Assembly (NCBI RefSeq): GCF_024543085.1
Contig: NZ_JANHNZ010000010.1
Location: 1-64,000, forward strand
Direction: 5' to 3'
Source: Granulicatella seriolae
Lineage (GTDB): Bacteria > Bacillota > Bacilli > Lactobacillales > Aerococcaceae
DNA: 64,000 nt
Part shown: positions 46,870 to 58,919 of the stretch, piece after piece
Position numbering within the stretch: position 1 is the stretch's first letter
Layout: each line of letters starts with the position of its first letter
Program-made: the position numbers and the translations under genes
Notes under the pieces: model-generated
What the model was told of the DNA's origin: nothing
The model's input: only the letters and a program-made list of their open reading frames with translations
Databases searched by the model: none

Positions 46870-47505
46870 ATGATAAAAGTACTGTTAATTGATGATCATG
46901 AGATGGTTAGACTAGGTGTATCTGCCTATCTTTCGGTGCAAGATGATATAGAAGTAATTGGCGAAGCAGAAAATGGGCAAGTCGGTGTTGCTAAAGCTTT
47001 AGAATTACGACCTGATGTGATTTTAATGGACCTTGTTATGCCAGAAATGGATGGGATAGAAGCCACCCAAGAGATTATGAAAGCATGGCCACAAGCTCGA
47101 ATTATTATCGTGACTAGTTTTATTGATGATGAAAAAGTATTTCCAGCTATCAATGCAGGAGCTAAAAGTTACCTTTTAAAAACTTCCTCTGCCAGTGAGA
47201 TTGCCCAAGCTATTCGAAACACCTACAAAGGTGAAGGTGTCTTTGAAGCAGAAGTGACGGATAAACTGGTCAACCGCATTCAGCGTCAACAGAAAAAGAA
47301 TCTTCATGATGAACTCACAGCTCGTGAGATGGAGGTCCTTTTATTGATTGCAGAAGGTATGTCTAATCAGGATATAGCAGATAGTCTATATATCACCCTG
47401 AAAACGGTCAAAACCCATGTGTCTAATATTCTTTCTAAATTAGAAGTAGAAGATCGAACTCAAGCAACTATTTATGCGTTTAAACATCAATTAGCCAAGC
47501 CTTAA
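46870..47505 (+). CDS. liaR: Response regulator LiaR
   Basis: A 211-aa NarL/LuxR-type regulator. The receiver domain has D8, D9 and the phosphorylated D54 ([13 protein letters not shown]), a switch threonine in IIVTSF and lysine in SYLLKTSS. The C-terminal HTH ([20 protein letters not shown], then [15 protein letters not shown]) binds DNA. In enterococci, changes in liaFSR alter daptomycin response. No terminator is evident after the gene. Confidence 0.95.
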   Translation: MIKVLLIDDHEMVRLGVSAYLSVQDDIEVIGEAENGQVGVAKALELRPDVILMDLVMPEMDGIEATQEIMKAWPQARIIIVTSFIDDEKVFPAINAGAKSYLLKTSSASEIAQAIRNTYKGEGVFEAEVTDKLVNRIQRQQKKNLHDELTAREMEVLLLIAEGMSNQDIADSLYITLKTVKTHVSNILSKLEVEDRTQATIYAFKHQLAKP

Positions 47506-47586
47506 CTTCACTGTGAGCATATCCTATTTTATTTTCACTAACTTGTGTTAGGATTATGTTAGAGTTTAAAGGAGGTAGGGAAGGCT

Positions 47587-47883
47587 ATGAAAATAACAGT
47601 AACAAAAAAAGCTCAAAAATGGTTTGAATCCGAGATGGGGGTATCTACTCAAAGAGGCGTACGCTTCTTAGGGAAAGTATATGGCTGCAGCCCTATTCAT
47701 GAAGGGTTCTCTTTAGCGGTAGAAGTCGACCAACCAAATTCACCTATTGCTAGTGTCGTGGAAAATGGGATTACTTATTTTGTGGAAAGTGGAGATGAGT
47801 GGTTCTTCCAAGATTATGACTTAGCAGTAGATTTTGACGAAGAGTTAAATGAACCATCCTATAATTATAATCGACTTGACTAA
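47587..47883 (+). CDS. HesB/YneR-like iron-sulfur-biogenesis-type protein
   Basis: A 98-aa protein with the HesB-like fold. MKITVTKKAQKWFESEMG, the GVRFLGKVYGCSP turn and the YFVESGDEWFF segment fit the YneR group of Firmicutes. Only one cysteine is present (YGCSP); the C-terminal CGCG-type cysteines of A-type Fe-S carriers are missing, so a carrier function is unlikely. GGAGGTAGGG precedes the ATG. Monocistronic. Confidence 0.8.
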   Translation: MKITVTKKAQKWFESEMGVSTQRGVRFLGKVYGCSPIHEGFSLAVEVDQPNSPIASVVENGITYFVESGDEWFFQDYDLAVDFDEELNEPSYNYNRLD

Positions 47884-47933
47884 GAAGGAGCTACAAGTTT
47901 TTGTGTGTAGATAAGAGAGTCTCCGACTTGTTT

Positions 47934-48207
47934 GGCTGTAAGGGGCTGGGTAAAAGTTTAGGGTGCTATTCAAACAAAAGAGTTTTGCAAAAAAGCTTAT
48001 CAGAAATAACGGTGTAAAGAGCATAGCTGGCGCACAGTGGATGTTTCGGCTTCAGCCGATTACAGCCACGTAGACAGCTAAGCCAGTGAGACTAGGCTCA
48101 CGGCGGTGCCACCGTTCTCATTTCTGATAAGCTTTTTTGCAAAACTCTTTTGTGATTTAAAAATAAATATAAGTCATTATGGACTTTTTGCACAGTCCTT
48201 TACAGCC
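47934..48207 (-). repeat. Structured palindromic repeat, copy E
   Basis: Core on the minus strand. Inner arms 47975-48007 and 48120-48152 are perfect 33-bp complements beginning CAAAAGAGTTTTGCAAAAAA. Outer arms (GGCTGTAAGGGGCTGGGTAA and on, 47934-47957; complement 48183-48207) still match well, and weaker matching may continue outward to about 47919 and 48222. This is the best preserved copy. It occupies most of the gap between the HesB-like gene and rnjA. Confidence 0.9.
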
Positions 48208-48294
48208 AACTAAATTAGAGAGTCTTTAGTGTGCTATGACTTGGAAACTTATATATAGTATCAGAGAGTATTTACCCAACTCTGTTATCTATAA

Positions 48295-48345
48295 CAAAAA
48301 AGACGATTCTCACGAGATTAAGTTGTGAGAATCGTCTTTAATTTT
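48295..48345. terminator. Terminator of the def-rnjA operon, bidirectional in form
   Basis: AAAGACGATTCTCAC (48299-48313) pairs with GTGAGAATCGTCTTT (48324-48338); A- and T-runs on both sides. Confidence 0.9.
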
Positions 48346-48356
48346 ATATTCATTAC

Positions 48357-50054
48357 TTACGAGACAGCATCTTCAGCGGTTACGTCTAAAATAACAGGTA
48401 GAATCATAGGGCTACGTTCTGTTTTTTGGTAGAGGTAAGGTTGCAAGGTATCAATGATGCCGTTTCTTAGAGAACGTTCATTGCTAGGTTCATCAGGGGA
48501 TGACAAAGTCTCAATCATCTCTTCTTTGAGAAGTTGTTGAGCTTGATTTAGTAATTGACCTGATTCACGCATGTAGATAAAACCGCGAGATAAAATGTCT
48601 GGACCAGCTACTAATTGACCTGTTTCATAATCGACCGTTGCCACAACAATGACTAAACCATCTTGTGATAGGGTTTTACGGTCTCTGAGGACAATGTTAC
48701 CAATATCTCCAATACCTTTACCGTCCACATACACATCACCTGCAAAAAAGTGTCCAGCACGTCTTGCGCTATCAGCAGTAACAGCTAGAACATCACCATT
48801 TCCAAGGATGAAGGAATTTTCAATTGGGATGCCTACTTGAGCTGCTAGATTGGCTTGGATTTTTTGCATACGGTATTCACCGTGGACTGGAACGAAGTAT
48901 TTTGGCTTCATTAAACGCAACATTAATTTTTGTTCTTCTTGAGAACCGTGTCCGGAAGTATGAATGTTGTTCAAGCGACCGTGAATGACATCAGCGCCAG
49001 CTTCTGATAAAAGATTAATAACACGGTTGACGCTGGTTGTATTTCCTGGGATAGGTGAACTTGAGAAAATGACAGTATCCCCAGGTTGTATTGAGATTTG
49101 GCGGTGAGTTCCGTTAGCAATCCGACTTAGGGCTGCCATTGGTTCGCCTTGTGATCCTGTACAAAGGATAATCACTTTATTGGCAGGATATTGATTAATT
49201 TCTCTACCATCGATAAAGGTTTCATCTGGAGCATCGATATAGCCCAATTCTCTGGCGGTAGCAAAACTAGCCTCCATGCTACGACCAAATACGGCAATTT
49301 TACGACCTGTTTCAACGGCAACATCAGCCACTTGTTTCAGACGAGAAACATTTGAGGCAAAAGTAGCAAAGATAATTCTGCCTTCAACTCGTTGAATAAT
49401 TTGTTTAATGGATTTACCCACAATTTGTTCAGATTGTGTAAAGCCAGGAACTTCAGAATTGGTACTGTCGCCCAAGAGGACAAGAACACCTTCGCTACCG
49501 ATTTGTGCCATACGATGGAGATTGGCTGGTTCACCCACAGGAGTGAAGTCAAATTTATAGTCACCTGTGAAGACGATGTTTCCAGGAGGAGTTTTCACTA
49601 CAATCCCAAAAGCATCAGGAATACTGTGAGTAGTCCGATAAAAACTAACCGTTGTTTTTCTGAATTTAATAACAGAGTCCTCATCAATCTCATGTAAAAT
49701 GGCATCTCTAAGCAATCCATGCTCATCTAACTTGTTACGGATGAGGGACATAGCCAATTTGGTTGCATAAATAGGAATATTGACTTGTTTTAGTAGGAAG
49801 GGGACGCCACCGATATGGTCTTCATGGCCATGGGAGATGAAAAGGCCCTTAACTTTATTTTGATTTTGTACGATATAACTGTAGTCAGGTATAACATAGT
49901 CGATACCTAATAAGTCATCTTCAGGGAACTTAATTCCAGCATCTAGTAGGATGAGTTCGTCTTGAAATTGGATGCCATACGTATTTTTACCAATTTCACC
50001 CAAGCCACCAAAGGCAAAGACTCCAGTTTCGTTATTTTTAATATTTGGTTTCAT
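48357..50054 (-). CDS. rnjA: Ribonuclease J1
   Basis: Metallo-beta-lactamase/beta-CASP nuclease of 565 aa with 5'-3' exo- and endonuclease activity in mRNA decay and rRNA maturation. The zinc motif is HGHEDH (H75, H77, D79, H80); beta-CASP features include [20 protein letters not shown] and the PVHGEYRMQ loop. It starts one base after the rpoY stop; that partner gene identifies it as J1 and not J2. Confidence 0.96.
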   Translation of the reverse strand: MKPNIKNNETGVFAFGGLGEIGKNTYGIQFQDELILLDAGIKFPEDDLLGIDYVIPDYSYIVQNQNKVKGLFISHGHEDHIGGVPFLLKQVNIPIYATKLAMSLIRNKLDEHGLLRDAILHEIDEDSVIKFRKTTVSFYRTTHSIPDAFGIVVKTPPGNIVFTGDYKFDFTPVGEPANLHRMAQIGSEGVLVLLGDSTNSEVPGFTQSEQIVGKSIKQIIQRVEGRIIFATFASNVSRLKQVADVAVETGRKIAVFGRSMEASFATARELGYIDAPDETFIDGREINQYPANKVIILCTGSQGEPMAALSRIANGTHRQISIQPGDTVIFSSSPIPGNTTSVNRVINLLSEAGADVIHGRLNNIHTSGHGSQEEQKLMLRLMKPKYFVPVHGEYRMQKIQANLAAQVGIPIENSFILGNGDVLAVTADSARRAGHFFAGDVYVDGKGIGDIGNIVLRDRKTLSQDGLVIVVATVDYETGQLVAGPDILSRGFIYMRESGQLLNQAQQLLKEEMIETLSSPDEPSNERSLRNGIIDTLQPYLYQKTERSPMILPVILDVTAEDAVS

Positions 50055-50055
50055 A

Positions 50056-50268
50056 TTAAAACACCGTTAATTCAAAGCTAGGATCTTTCATTTCGTAGGC
50101 CAAATGTTTTTCATCTAACTCCTGAATAAATTCAACATTGTATTCAGTATTGTCTTCAATTAATTTGCGTGCTTCTGGTTTGTTTGCTGCTTCTACATAA
50201 AGAGACAGCGTATTTTCGCGACGGGGTGCTTCAATTTTATTTTCTTGATAAGTTACTTTAAATATCAT
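50056..50268 (-). CDS. rpoY: DNA-directed RNA polymerase epsilon subunit
   Basis: A 70-aa small subunit found only in Firmicutes. [20 protein letters not shown] and the acidic second half ([13 protein letters not shown]) match the family (DUF1447). It binds near the secondary channel of RNA polymerase, like phage Gp2-type inhibitors; its precise role is uncertain. rpoY-rnjA pairing is conserved. Confidence 0.95.
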   Translation of the reverse strand: MIFKVTYQENKIEAPRRENTLSLYVEAANKPEARKLIEDNTEYNVEFIQELDEKHLAYEMKDPSFELTVF

Positions 50269-50393
50269 ATTTTTTCTCCTTTGAGTTTCTTATAGTTTTG
50301 AATAATATTAAGACGTGCAATATACATCATTAGTATATTAGCACAAACAAGGCTTGAAGTATATTAATTGTCCTGTTTGGGACTTGTGAACGC

Positions 50394-51110
50394 TTATTCC
50401 GGCGAATCCAAAAGTCTGAGAATATCTTGTGGTTTAAAGGCTGTCTTATAGCTTGCCGAATGAGCAGTAGGAAACTGTTGGCGGTGTTCTTGATACCAAA
50501 TGGATTTCCAACCATATTTTTGGGCACCAGTGATATCAGCTTCTAAGGTATCGCCGACCATAACAATCTGATGGGGGTGAAGCCCTAAAGATTCTTCAAC
50601 AGCTAGAAAAGACTGGTAGTGAGGCTTATGGAAACCAAGATCCTCAGAGATAAACCATTTGTTTTCAGGAATGAAGGGTTCAATATTCAAAGCATCCAAT
50701 TTATGACGTTGGTGCTGACTAGGTCCATTGCTTAAGATGGCCAATTGATATTGGTCTTTCAAGGTTTCTAGTAGTTTCTTCCAATCTTGCGATAGGCTTA
50801 TCTGGGTTTGTTGGAAATTGTAAGAGTGGATAAACTTTTTAATTTCTTGATCAGTGAGGGTAATGCCCAACTCGTCAAACAAATGACTATAGCGATAAAC
50901 ATGAGATTCTTCTAAAGTTAGTTGCTCTTGATTAAAGAGCTGAAAGGCTACTTCACTTTGCTGAGAATAGACATGGTATAGTTCTTGAGGACTTAAAGAA
51001 GTCTGGGCAAATTTTTGAAAGGTATTAAAAAATACATCAGCCTTTGAGTAGAGTGTATCATCAAGATCGAATACAAGAGCAAGCGGTTTGGAGTTTTTTA
51101 TTTTAGCCAA
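50394..51110 (-). CDS. HAD family hydrolase
   Basis: A 238-aa HAD phosphatase with a helical cap. Motif I is VFDLDDTLYSK with the nucleophile aspartate, motif II LAILSNGPS, motif III lysine in DLGFHKPHY and motif IV VMVGDTLEADITGAQ. Probably acts on a small phosphorylated metabolite; the substrate cannot be told. The start is TTG at 51110 on the minus strand, with AAAGGAG inside the end of def, so the genes overlap by 8 bp and are translationally linked. Confidence 0.9.
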   Translation of the reverse strand: MAKIKNSKPLALVFDLDDTLYSKADVFFNTFQKFAQTSLSPQELYHVYSQQSEVAFQLFNQEQLTLEESHVYRYSHLFDELGITLTDQEIKKFIHSYNFQQTQISLSQDWKKLLETLKDQYQLAILSNGPSQHQRHKLDALNIEPFIPENKWFISEDLGFHKPHYQSFLAVEESLGLHPHQIVMVGDTLEADITGAQKYGWKSIWYQEHRQQFPTAHSASYKTAFKPQDILRLLDSPE

Positions 51111-51663
51111 TAACCGTTACTCCTTTCGGCAAGAATTGTGGGTCTGCTTCGTTGATATGGTCGTAAAACATGATACCATTCAGATGGTCAATCTCATGTT
51201 GGACAACGATTGCTTCATATCCCTCAAGTTTCATTTCTTTCTTTTGTCCTTCAAGGTCGTAAAAGCTAACCGTAATCTTGTCTGGTCGAATGACTAACCC
51301 TGGTACTTCACGGTCAACAGACAGACAACCTTCGCCATCTTTCAATGCTGTTTGTTTAACAGACTGTCTCATGACCCTCGGATTAACCCAAACATCATTT
51401 AAGATTGGTTCATCATCTTCATACTCACCGGGTAAGAGCAGGGCAATCATTTGTTTGGTGACACCTATTTGAGGAGCAGCTAAGCCGACTCCTGCCCGTA
51501 ACTCATACTGTTTAGCGATATCTTCATCCTGACTATTTTTTAAAAATTCCAACATGTCTAAGGCCATTTGTTGTTCTTCCTCTGACAAAGGAAATGTCAT
51601 CTTGCTAGCACGCTCTCTTAGCGCTGGGTGCCCTTCACGGACAATATCTTTCATAGTTAACAC
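51103..51663 (-). CDS. def: Peptide deformylase
   Basis: Fe/Zn hydrolase of 186 aa that removes the formyl group from new proteins. All three motifs are intact: GVGLAAPQIG, EGCLSVDREV and QHEIDHLNG with the metal ligands Cys, His, His and the catalytic Glu. The length and the insertion between motifs 1 and 2 fit the type II enzyme of Gram-positives. Start GTG at 51663 after AAGGAGGA; the in-frame ATG three codons later is too far from that site. Confidence 0.96.
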   Translation of the reverse strand: MLTMKDIVREGHPALRERASKMTFPLSEEEQQMALDMLEFLKNSQDEDIAKQYELRAGVGLAAPQIGVTKQMIALLLPGEYEDDEPILNDVWVNPRVMRQSVKQTALKDGEGCLSVDREVPGLVIRPDKITVSFYDLEGQKKEMKLEGYEAIVVQHEIDHLNGIMFYDHINEADPQFLPKGVTVIG

Positions 51664-51781
51664 GAATGGTCCTCCTTGATATGATTCTAGTTCTCTTGTA
51701 ATAGTATAGCATTTTTCGGCAAGTTTGGCACTTTATTGAAAACGAAATTCTAACTATTTTCATAAAATTTTAAGCAAACTC

Positions 51782-51811
51782 TTGTTAAATTGTCAGAATA
51801 TTGTTTATAAT
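51782..51811 (+). promoter_or_regulatory. Promoter of gdhA
   Basis: TTGTTA (51782-51787), 18 bp, TATAAT (51806-51811). Confidence 0.65.
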
Positions 51812-51848
51812 GTGTCTGTTAGAATTTTTTTATGAAATGAGGGATTTG

Positions 51849-53192
51849 ATGGAAGCTAGCAAATATTTGAAACAGGTATATGCTAAAGTAGAAAAGGCCA
51901 ACCAACATGAAAGTGAATTTTTACAAGCGGTAGAGGAACTCTTATCAACAGTTGAGCCAGTTTTTGAAAAACATCCAGAATACATTCGTGAAAATATCCT
52001 TGAGCGAATTCTGGAACCTGAACGTGTCATAAGCTTTCGTGTCCCTTGGATAGATGACAAAGGACAATACCAAGTCAATCGTGGCTACCGTGTGCAATTT
52101 AATTCAGCAGTCGGACCTTATAAGGGTGGCTTAAGATTTCATCCTAGTGTCAATCAGAGTATCTTAAAATTTTTAGGCTTTGAGCAAATCTTTAAGAACG
52201 CTTTAACCGAACTATCTATTGGCGGCGGCAAAGGTGGCAGTGATTTTAACCCTAAAGGAAAATCCAACCAAGAAGTCATGCGTTTTTGTCAAAGCTTTAT
52301 GACAGAACTACAAAAACATATTGGCCCTTCACTTGATATTCCTGCAGGAGATATTGGTGTAGGTGGTCGTGAGATTGGTTATTTGTTTGGTCAATACAAA
52401 CGTTTGAAACAGTTTGATGCTGGTGTCTTAACAGGCAAACCTTACGGATTCGGTGGTAGTTTGATAAGACCAGAAGCCACTGGATATGGCTTAGTCTACT
52501 ACACGGAAGAGCTCTTAAAAGAACATGGTAAGTCATTTAAAGACCAAAAAGTAGTGGTATCTGGGTCAGGCAATGTGGCTCAGTTTGCAACTCAGAAAGC
52601 TCAAGAACTTGGTGCTACCGTAATTGCAGTTTCTGATTCAAATGGCTATATCATTGATGAGACGGGTATTGACGTTGATTTGTTATTGGATATAAAAAAC
52701 AATCGTCGTGAACGTTTGACAGTTTATGCACAGGAAAAAGATACAAGCTCATACCACGAAGGTAGTGTTTGGACCTATGAAGGTGCTTATGATATTGCCT
52801 TGCCATGTGCAACCCAAAATGAAATTACAGCTGACTTGGCTAAAAACTTTATCACACAGGGTGTTTACTGTGTAGCAGAAGGGGCGAATATGCCATGTGA
52901 CTTGGAGGCTATTGAGCTTTATCGTAAGGAAGGTATCCTTTTTGGACCAGCAAAAGCAGCAAATGCAGGTGGAGTTGCTGTTTCAGCCTTAGAAATGAGC
53001 CAAAATAGCCAACGATTACGTTGGAGTGCTGAGCAAGTTGATGAAGAGTTGAAAAACATCATGACCATGATTTATAAGACAGTTAGTCAAACAGCTAAAA
53101 AATATAACTTGGACAAAGATTACTTAGCAGGAGCTAATATAGCAGCCTTTGAGAAGGTTGCTGATGCAATGATTCTGCAAGGACTCGTCTAA
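51849..53192 (+). CDS. gdhA: NADP-specific glutamate dehydrogenase
   Basis: A 447-aa hexameric enzyme that makes glutamate from 2-oxoglutarate and ammonium. Substrate site: GPYKGGLRFHPSVNQSILKF (substrate lysine) and LSIGGGKGGSDFNPKGKS (catalytic region). Dinucleotide fold: VVSGSGNVAQFATQKA. Length fits the small bacterial NADP class. The ATG at 51849 follows GAGGGA; earlier in-frame ATGs have no such site. Strong promoter and terminator: a single-gene unit. Confidence 0.95.
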   Translation: MEASKYLKQVYAKVEKANQHESEFLQAVEELLSTVEPVFEKHPEYIRENILERILEPERVISFRVPWIDDKGQYQVNRGYRVQFNSAVGPYKGGLRFHPSVNQSILKFLGFEQIFKNALTELSIGGGKGGSDFNPKGKSNQEVMRFCQSFMTELQKHIGPSLDIPAGDIGVGGREIGYLFGQYKRLKQFDAGVLTGKPYGFGGSLIRPEATGYGLVYYTEELLKEHGKSFKDQKVVVSGSGNVAQFATQKAQELGATVIAVSDSNGYIIDETGIDVDLLLDIKNNRRERLTVYAQEKDTSSYHEGSVWTYEGAYDIALPCATQNEITADLAKNFITQGVYCVAEGANMPCDLEAIELYRKEGILFGPAKAANAGGVAVSALEMSQNSQRLRWSAEQVDEELKNIMTMIYKTVSQTAKKYNLDKDYLAGANIAAFEKVADAMILQGLV

Positions 53193-53198
53193 TGGTGG

Positions 53199-53228
53199 AA
53201 CAGGTAGACATGTGTCTACCTGTTTTTT
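53199..53228 (+). terminator. Terminator of gdhA
   Basis: AACAGGTAGACA pairs with TGTCTACCTGTT around a 2-base loop, then TTTT. Confidence 0.88.
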
Positions 53229-53434
53229 AGTACAGTTGTTACAAGACTGTGTTAGAGTCTTTTGTAAGACATTTATTATTCAAATGCAGTAAATTATTAT
53301 AAGACAGAATGTGAATTGAGTCACGATAAAAAACGGAAAACTAGTGAAAGTACAATGAAAATACAATGTAAGCAAGTAGGCTATTTTGTGATAAAGAAAA
53401 ATATGGACCTTTTTTCTGATTCAGTGAATTATTC

Positions 53435-54668
<1,234 letters not shown>

Positions 54669-54670
54669 TT

Positions 54671-55648
54671 ATGGCACAAATTACAATGATTCAAGCCATT
54701 ACAGATGCCTTAGCAGCTGAAATGGCAAGTGACCCAAATGTTCTTATATTTGGAGAAGACGTTGGTAAAAACGGTGGAGTATTCCGTGCTACTCAAGGCC
54801 TTCAAGAACAATTTGGCGAAGACCGCGTATTTGATACTCCTTTAGCAGAGTCTGGTATCGGTGGATTAGCTATTGGTCTAGCCTTAGAAGGGTATCGTCC
54901 AGTTCCAGAAATCCAATTCTTTGGGTTTGTTTTTGAAGTATTGGACTCCGTTGTAGCACAAGCAGCTAGAACTCGTTACCGTATGGGTGGAACACGTCAT
55001 TTACCAATCGTTTTCCGTTCGCCATTTGGTGGTGGTGTTCATACACCTGAACTTCACTCAGACAACTTAGAAGGTATCATCGCACAATCACCTGGTATCA
55101 AAGTTGTTATCCCTTCAAATCCATATGATGCAAAAGGTTTAATGATTGCGGCTATTCGTGATAATGACCCAGTTGTTTTCTTAGAGCACATGAAGTTGTA
55201 CCGTTCTTTCCGTGAAGAAGTTCCAGAAGAATCTTATACAGTTCCAATTGGAAAAGCAGCTGTAACACGTGAAGGAACTGATGTATCTATCATTACTTAC
55301 GGAGCTATGGTTCGTGAATCTATCAAAGCAGCTGAAGTCTTGGAAAAAGAAGGCATTTCAGTAGAAATTATTGACTTACGTACTGTTTCACCGCTTGATT
55401 TAGATACCATCCTAGCATCTGTTGAAAAAACTGGTCGTGTGGTTGTTGTTCAAGAAGCACAACGTCAAGCAGGTGTAGGCGCTATGGTTATGTCAGAAAT
55501 TTCCGAACGTGCTATCTTACATCTACAAGCGCCAATTGGTCGCGTAGCAGCACCTGATACTGTATTCCCATTCGGTCAAGCAGAAAATGACTGGTTGCCA
55601 AACGCTAGTGATATTGAAGCTAAAGTTCGCGAAACTTACAATTTTTAA
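54671..55648 (+). CDS. pdhB: Pyruvate dehydrogenase E1 component, beta subunit
   Basis: A 325-aa transketolase-like subunit; forms the alpha2-beta2 E1 active site. [15 protein letters not shown] and [20 protein letters not shown] (with the ThDP-activating glutamate) and [17 protein letters not shown] are typical. It starts 2 bp after pdhA, so both subunits are made together. Confidence 0.96.
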   Translation: MAQITMIQAITDALAAEMASDPNVLIFGEDVGKNGGVFRATQGLQEQFGEDRVFDTPLAESGIGGLAIGLALEGYRPVPEIQFFGFVFEVLDSVVAQAARTRYRMGGTRHLPIVFRSPFGGGVHTPELHSDNLEGIIAQSPGIKVVIPSNPYDAKGLMIAAIRDNDPVVFLEHMKLYRSFREEVPEESYTVPIGKAAVTREGTDVSIITYGAMVRESIKAAEVLEKEGISVEIIDLRTVSPLDLDTILASVEKTGRVVVVQEAQRQAGVGAMVMSEISERAILHLQAPIGRVAAPDTVFPFGQAENDWLPNASDIEAKVRETYNF

Positions 55649-55661
55649 TCCTTAATGACGT

Positions 55662-55703
55662 CATTTCAAGAGCATGAGCTATATGAGCTTTGCTTTTGAA
55701 GTG
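55662..55703 (+). promoter_or_regulatory. Hairpin in the pdhB-pdhC gap
   Basis: CATTTCAAGAGCA (55662-55674) pairs with TGCTTTTGAAGTG (55691-55703), two G-T pairs included, with an AGCT self-complementary tip. No clean T-run follows, so a partial terminator or an RNA-processing site is possible. Confidence 0.5.
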
Positions 55704-55778
55704 TTTGTCTATCCTTATAACAAACAAGATTGTGAAACTAAGGTGACTAGACCTAGATAAAAGAAGGGAAGTTCAAAC

Positions 55779-57416
55779 ATGGCTTTTAAATTCAAAATGC
55801 CTGATATCGGTGAAGGTATCGCAGAAGGCGAAATCGTAAAAATTGACATCAAAGTTGGTGATGTTATCGAAGAAGATGATATTTTATTCGAAGTACAAAA
55901 TGATAAATCAGTAGAAGAAATTCCATCTCCAGTAGGTGGTAAAGTTCTTGAAGTATTGGTTCAAGAAGGAACTGTTGCACGTGTAGGAGATACTATTGTA
56001 GTAATCGATGCACCTGGACATGAAGACGAAGTAAGCGAAGCTCCAGTTCCAGCAGCAAGTGAAACGGTAGCACCGGCAGCTGCACCAGTAGCAGCCTCAG
56101 CACAAGCTGGAACTTTCCAATTCAAATTGCCAGATATTGGTGAAGGAATTGCAGAAGGTGAAATTGTTAAGATTGACATTAAAGTAGGCGATAAGATTGA
56201 AGAAGACGATATCTTATTTGAAGTACAAAATGACAAATCTGTAGAAGAAATTCCATCTCCAGTTGCGGGGACAGTTACCGCAGTTTTAGTTTCTGAAGGA
56301 ACTGTTTCACACGTAGGCGATGTTATTGTTGAGATTGCAGTTGAAGGATTAGCACCAAGTAATGCGGCTCCTGCAACTCTAGCCCCAGCAGCAAGCACAC
56401 CAAGTCAAGCTGCTCCAGCTGCACCAACAGGTCTTCCTGCAACAGGAAACCCAGACAAATTAGTTTTAGCTATGCCATCCGTACGTCAATACGCACGTGA
56501 AAAAGGTGTGGATATTACAGCAGTTACGCCAAGTGGAAAAGGTGGACGTGTCACTAAAGAAGATATCGACAACTTTAACGGGCAAGCACCAGCTCCAGTA
56601 GCAAGTGCTCCAAGTCAACCAGAAGCTAGCCAAGCTCCTGTAGCTGCACCACAAGCAGCAACACCTGTAAAAGAAGCTGAACCAGCAAAACCATTTGTAT
56701 CGTCTAACAAAGAAAGAGAAGAGCGCGTTAAGTTAACACCAATGCGTCGTGCGATTTCTAAAGCGATGGTTAACAGCAAACACACAGCTCCACACGTAAC
56801 CTTGCATGACCAAGTTGAAGTAAGTAAACTTTGGGATCACCGTAAGAAATTCAAAGATGTTGCAGCTGCACAAGGTGTGAAATTAACCTTCTTACCTTAT
56901 GTGGTTAAAGCTTTAACTGTAGTTATGAAGAAATACCCTATCTTGAACGCATCAATCGATGATGCAAGTCAAGAAATTGTGTACAAAAACTACTATAACG
57001 TGGGTATTGCAACAGATACAGATAACGGTTTATTTGTTCCAAACCTTAAAAACACAAATACATTGAGCATGTTCCAAATTGCAGACGAAATCAACAGCTT
57101 AGCTGCTAAAGCACAAGCAGGTAAATTAACTGCTGGAGAAATGTCTCAAGGTACAGTTACTATTTCTAACATTGGTTCTGTTGGTGGTGGCTGGTTTACA
57201 CCAGTTATCAACTACCCTGAAGTAGCTATTTTAGGAGTAGGGACTATCGTTCGCGAACCAGTTATCAACGACAATGACGAGATTGTTATCGGTCGTAACA
57301 TGAAATTATCGCTAAGCTTCGATCACCGTATCGTTGATGGCGCAACTGCTCAAAAAGCAATGAATGAATTAAAACGTTTATTGAATGATCCTGAGCTGTT
57401 ATTAATGGAAGGGTAA
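55779..57416 (+). CDS. pdhC: Dihydrolipoamide acetyltransferase, E2 of pyruvate dehydrogenase
   Basis: A 545-aa core subunit with two N-terminal lipoyl domains, each with the lipoylated lysine in [13 protein letters not shown] (K43 and about K153), joined by Ala/Pro-rich linkers. An E1/E3-binding domain ([19 protein letters not shown]) follows at about 228-265. The acetyltransferase domain ends with [10 protein letters not shown], the catalytic histidine. Two lipoyl domains is one more than the single domain of many Bacillus enzymes. The linkers are strongly alanine/proline biased. Confidence 0.96.
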   Translation: MAFKFKMPDIGEGIAEGEIVKIDIKVGDVIEEDDILFEVQNDKSVEEIPSPVGGKVLEVLVQEGTVARVGDTIVVIDAPGHEDEVSEAPVPAASETVAPAAAPVAASAQAGTFQFKLPDIGEGIAEGEIVKIDIKVGDKIEEDDILFEVQNDKSVEEIPSPVAGTVTAVLVSEGTVSHVGDVIVEIAVEGLAPSNAAPATLAPAASTPSQAAPAAPTGLPATGNPDKLVLAMPSVRQYAREKGVDITAVTPSGKGGRVTKEDIDNFNGQAPAPVASAPSQPEASQAPVAAPQAATPVKEAEPAKPFVSSNKEREERVKLTPMRRAISKAMVNSKHTAPHVTLHDQVEVSKLWDHRKKFKDVAAAQGVKLTFLPYVVKALTVVMKKYPILNASIDDASQEIVYKNYYNVGIATDTDNGLFVPNLKNTNTLSMFQIADEINSLAAKAQAGKLTAGEMSQGTVTISNIGSVGGGWFTPVINYPEVAILGVGTIVREPVINDNDEIVIGRNMKLSLSFDHRIVDGATAQKAMNELKRLLNDPELLLMEG

Positions 57417-57429
57417 TGGTGATAAAGAA

Positions 57430-58836
57430 ATGGTAGTAGGAGATTTCGCAATAGAATTAGATACGATTGTTATCGGAGCAGGACCTGGTGGCTATGTAGC
57501 TGCCATCCGTGCTGCCCAAGAAGGACAAAAAGTGACTATCGTAGAAAAAGAATACATTGGTGGTGTTTGTCTTAACGTTGGATGTATTCCATCGAAAGCC
57601 TTGATCGCTGCGGGACATCATTACCAAGAAGCCATGCACTCAGAAGTTTTTGGTGTAACAGCTGAAAATGTGGTGCTTGATTTTGCAAAAACACAAGAGT
57701 GGAAAGAGAATACCGTTGTTAAGAAATTGACCAGTGGTGTTGAATCTCTCCTTAAGAAAAACAAAGTTGAAATTATTCGTGGAGAAGCTTTCTTCGTGGA
57801 TGAGCATACTTTACGTATTATGAATGAGGATAGTGCCCAAACATACTCCTTCAATCATGCCATTGTTGCAACTGGTAGCCGACCAATTGAAATCAAAGGC
57901 TTCAAGTTTGGTAAACGCGTCATTGATTCAACAGGTGGCTTAGCACTGAAAGAAGTGCCTAAGAAAATTGTTGTTATCGGTGGTGGAGTTATCGGTTCTG
58001 AATTAGGTGGAGCTTATGCTAACTTAGGTTCAGAAGTAACTATTTTAGAAGGTGCACCATCTATCTTATCTATGTTTGACAAAGATATGATTAAATTAGT
58101 GGAAGATGATTTCGCTAAAAAGGGTGTTACCATTAAAACCTCAGCTATGGCTAAAGAAGCAATCGACAACGGTGATAGCGTAACTGTTAAGTATGAAGTT
58201 GATGGCAAAGAAGAGTCTATCGTGGCGGATTATGTAATGGTGGCAGTTGGTCGCCGTCCTAACACGGATGAATTAGGCTTAGAAGTTGCTGGAATTGAAT
58301 TAACAGAACGTGGTTTGGTGAAAGTTGATAACCAAGGACGTACTAACAAGTCTAACATCTTCGCTATTGGAGATATTGTTCCGGGTGCTGCATTGGCACA
58401 TAAAGCAAGTTATGAAGGAAAAATTGCTGCTGAAGCCATTTCAGGCAAAAAAGTAGCCGTTGACTACCGTGCAATGCCGTCTGTTGCTTTTACTGACCCA
58501 GAATTAGCTTCTGTTGGATATACTCAAAAAGAAGCAAAAGAAGCGGGATTGAAAGTAAAAGCATCTAAATTCCCACTAGCTGGAAATGGTCGTGCTATTT
58601 CTCTGAATGCAACTGAAGGATTTGTTCGTTTGATTACGACAAAAGATGACAATGTTATCGTAGGAGCACAAGTTGCAGGTGTTGGTGCTTCGGATGTTAT
58701 TGCCGAACTTGGTTTAGCAGTAGAAGCCGGTATGAATGCTGAGGATATTGCTTTGACAATTCACTCTCATCCATCTCTAGCAGAAGTTGTTATGGATGCT
58801 GCAGAACTAGCTCTAGGTATGCCAATCCATATTTAA
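57430..58836 (+). CDS. lpdA: Dihydrolipoyl dehydrogenase, E3
   Basis: A 468-aa FAD enzyme that reoxidises dihydrolipoamide with NAD+. FAD site [17 protein letters not shown] (about 14-30), redox disulfide C47/C52 in [18 protein letters not shown] site [19 protein letters not shown], and the C-terminal His-Glu pair [10 protein letters not shown]. It lies 13 bp after pdhC and closes the operon. [12 protein letters not shown] is a usual Lactobacillales N-terminus, supporting this ATG. Confidence 0.97.
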   Translation: MVVGDFAIELDTIVIGAGPGGYVAAIRAAQEGQKVTIVEKEYIGGVCLNVGCIPSKALIAAGHHYQEAMHSEVFGVTAENVVLDFAKTQEWKENTVVKKLTSGVESLLKKNKVEIIRGEAFFVDEHTLRIMNEDSAQTYSFNHAIVATGSRPIEIKGFKFGKRVIDSTGGLALKEVPKKIVVIGGGVIGSELGGAYANLGSEVTILEGAPSILSMFDKDMIKLVEDDFAKKGVTIKTSAMAKEAIDNGDSVTVKYEVDGKEESIVADYVMVAVGRRPNTDELGLEVAGIELTERGLVKVDNQGRTNKSNIFAIGDIVPGAALAHKASYEGKIAAEAISGKKVAVDYRAMPSVAFTDPELASVGYTQKEAKEAGLKVKASKFPLAGNGRAISLNATEGFVRLITTKDDNVIVGAQVAGVGASDVIAELGLAVEAGMNAEDIALTIHSHPSLAEVVMDAAELALGMPIHI

Positions 58837-58855
58837 TAATATTAGATTGATTGAA

Positions 58856-58893
58856 CTTCCTCTTGGTCTTAGGGCTAGGAGGAAGCTTTTTTA
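58856..58893 (+). terminator. Terminator of the pdh operon
   Basis: CTTCCTC (58856-58862) pairs with GAGGAAG (58879-58885), then TTTTTT. Confidence 0.82.
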
Positions 58894-58919
58894 TGGATAA
58901 TTAGCATTTTTCAATTGAA

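Noticed and set aside
55961-56398. 145-codon minus-strand frame
   Set aside because: Shadow of the alanine/proline-rich linkers and lipoyl domains of pdhC; the bias of the sense strand creates the open frame.
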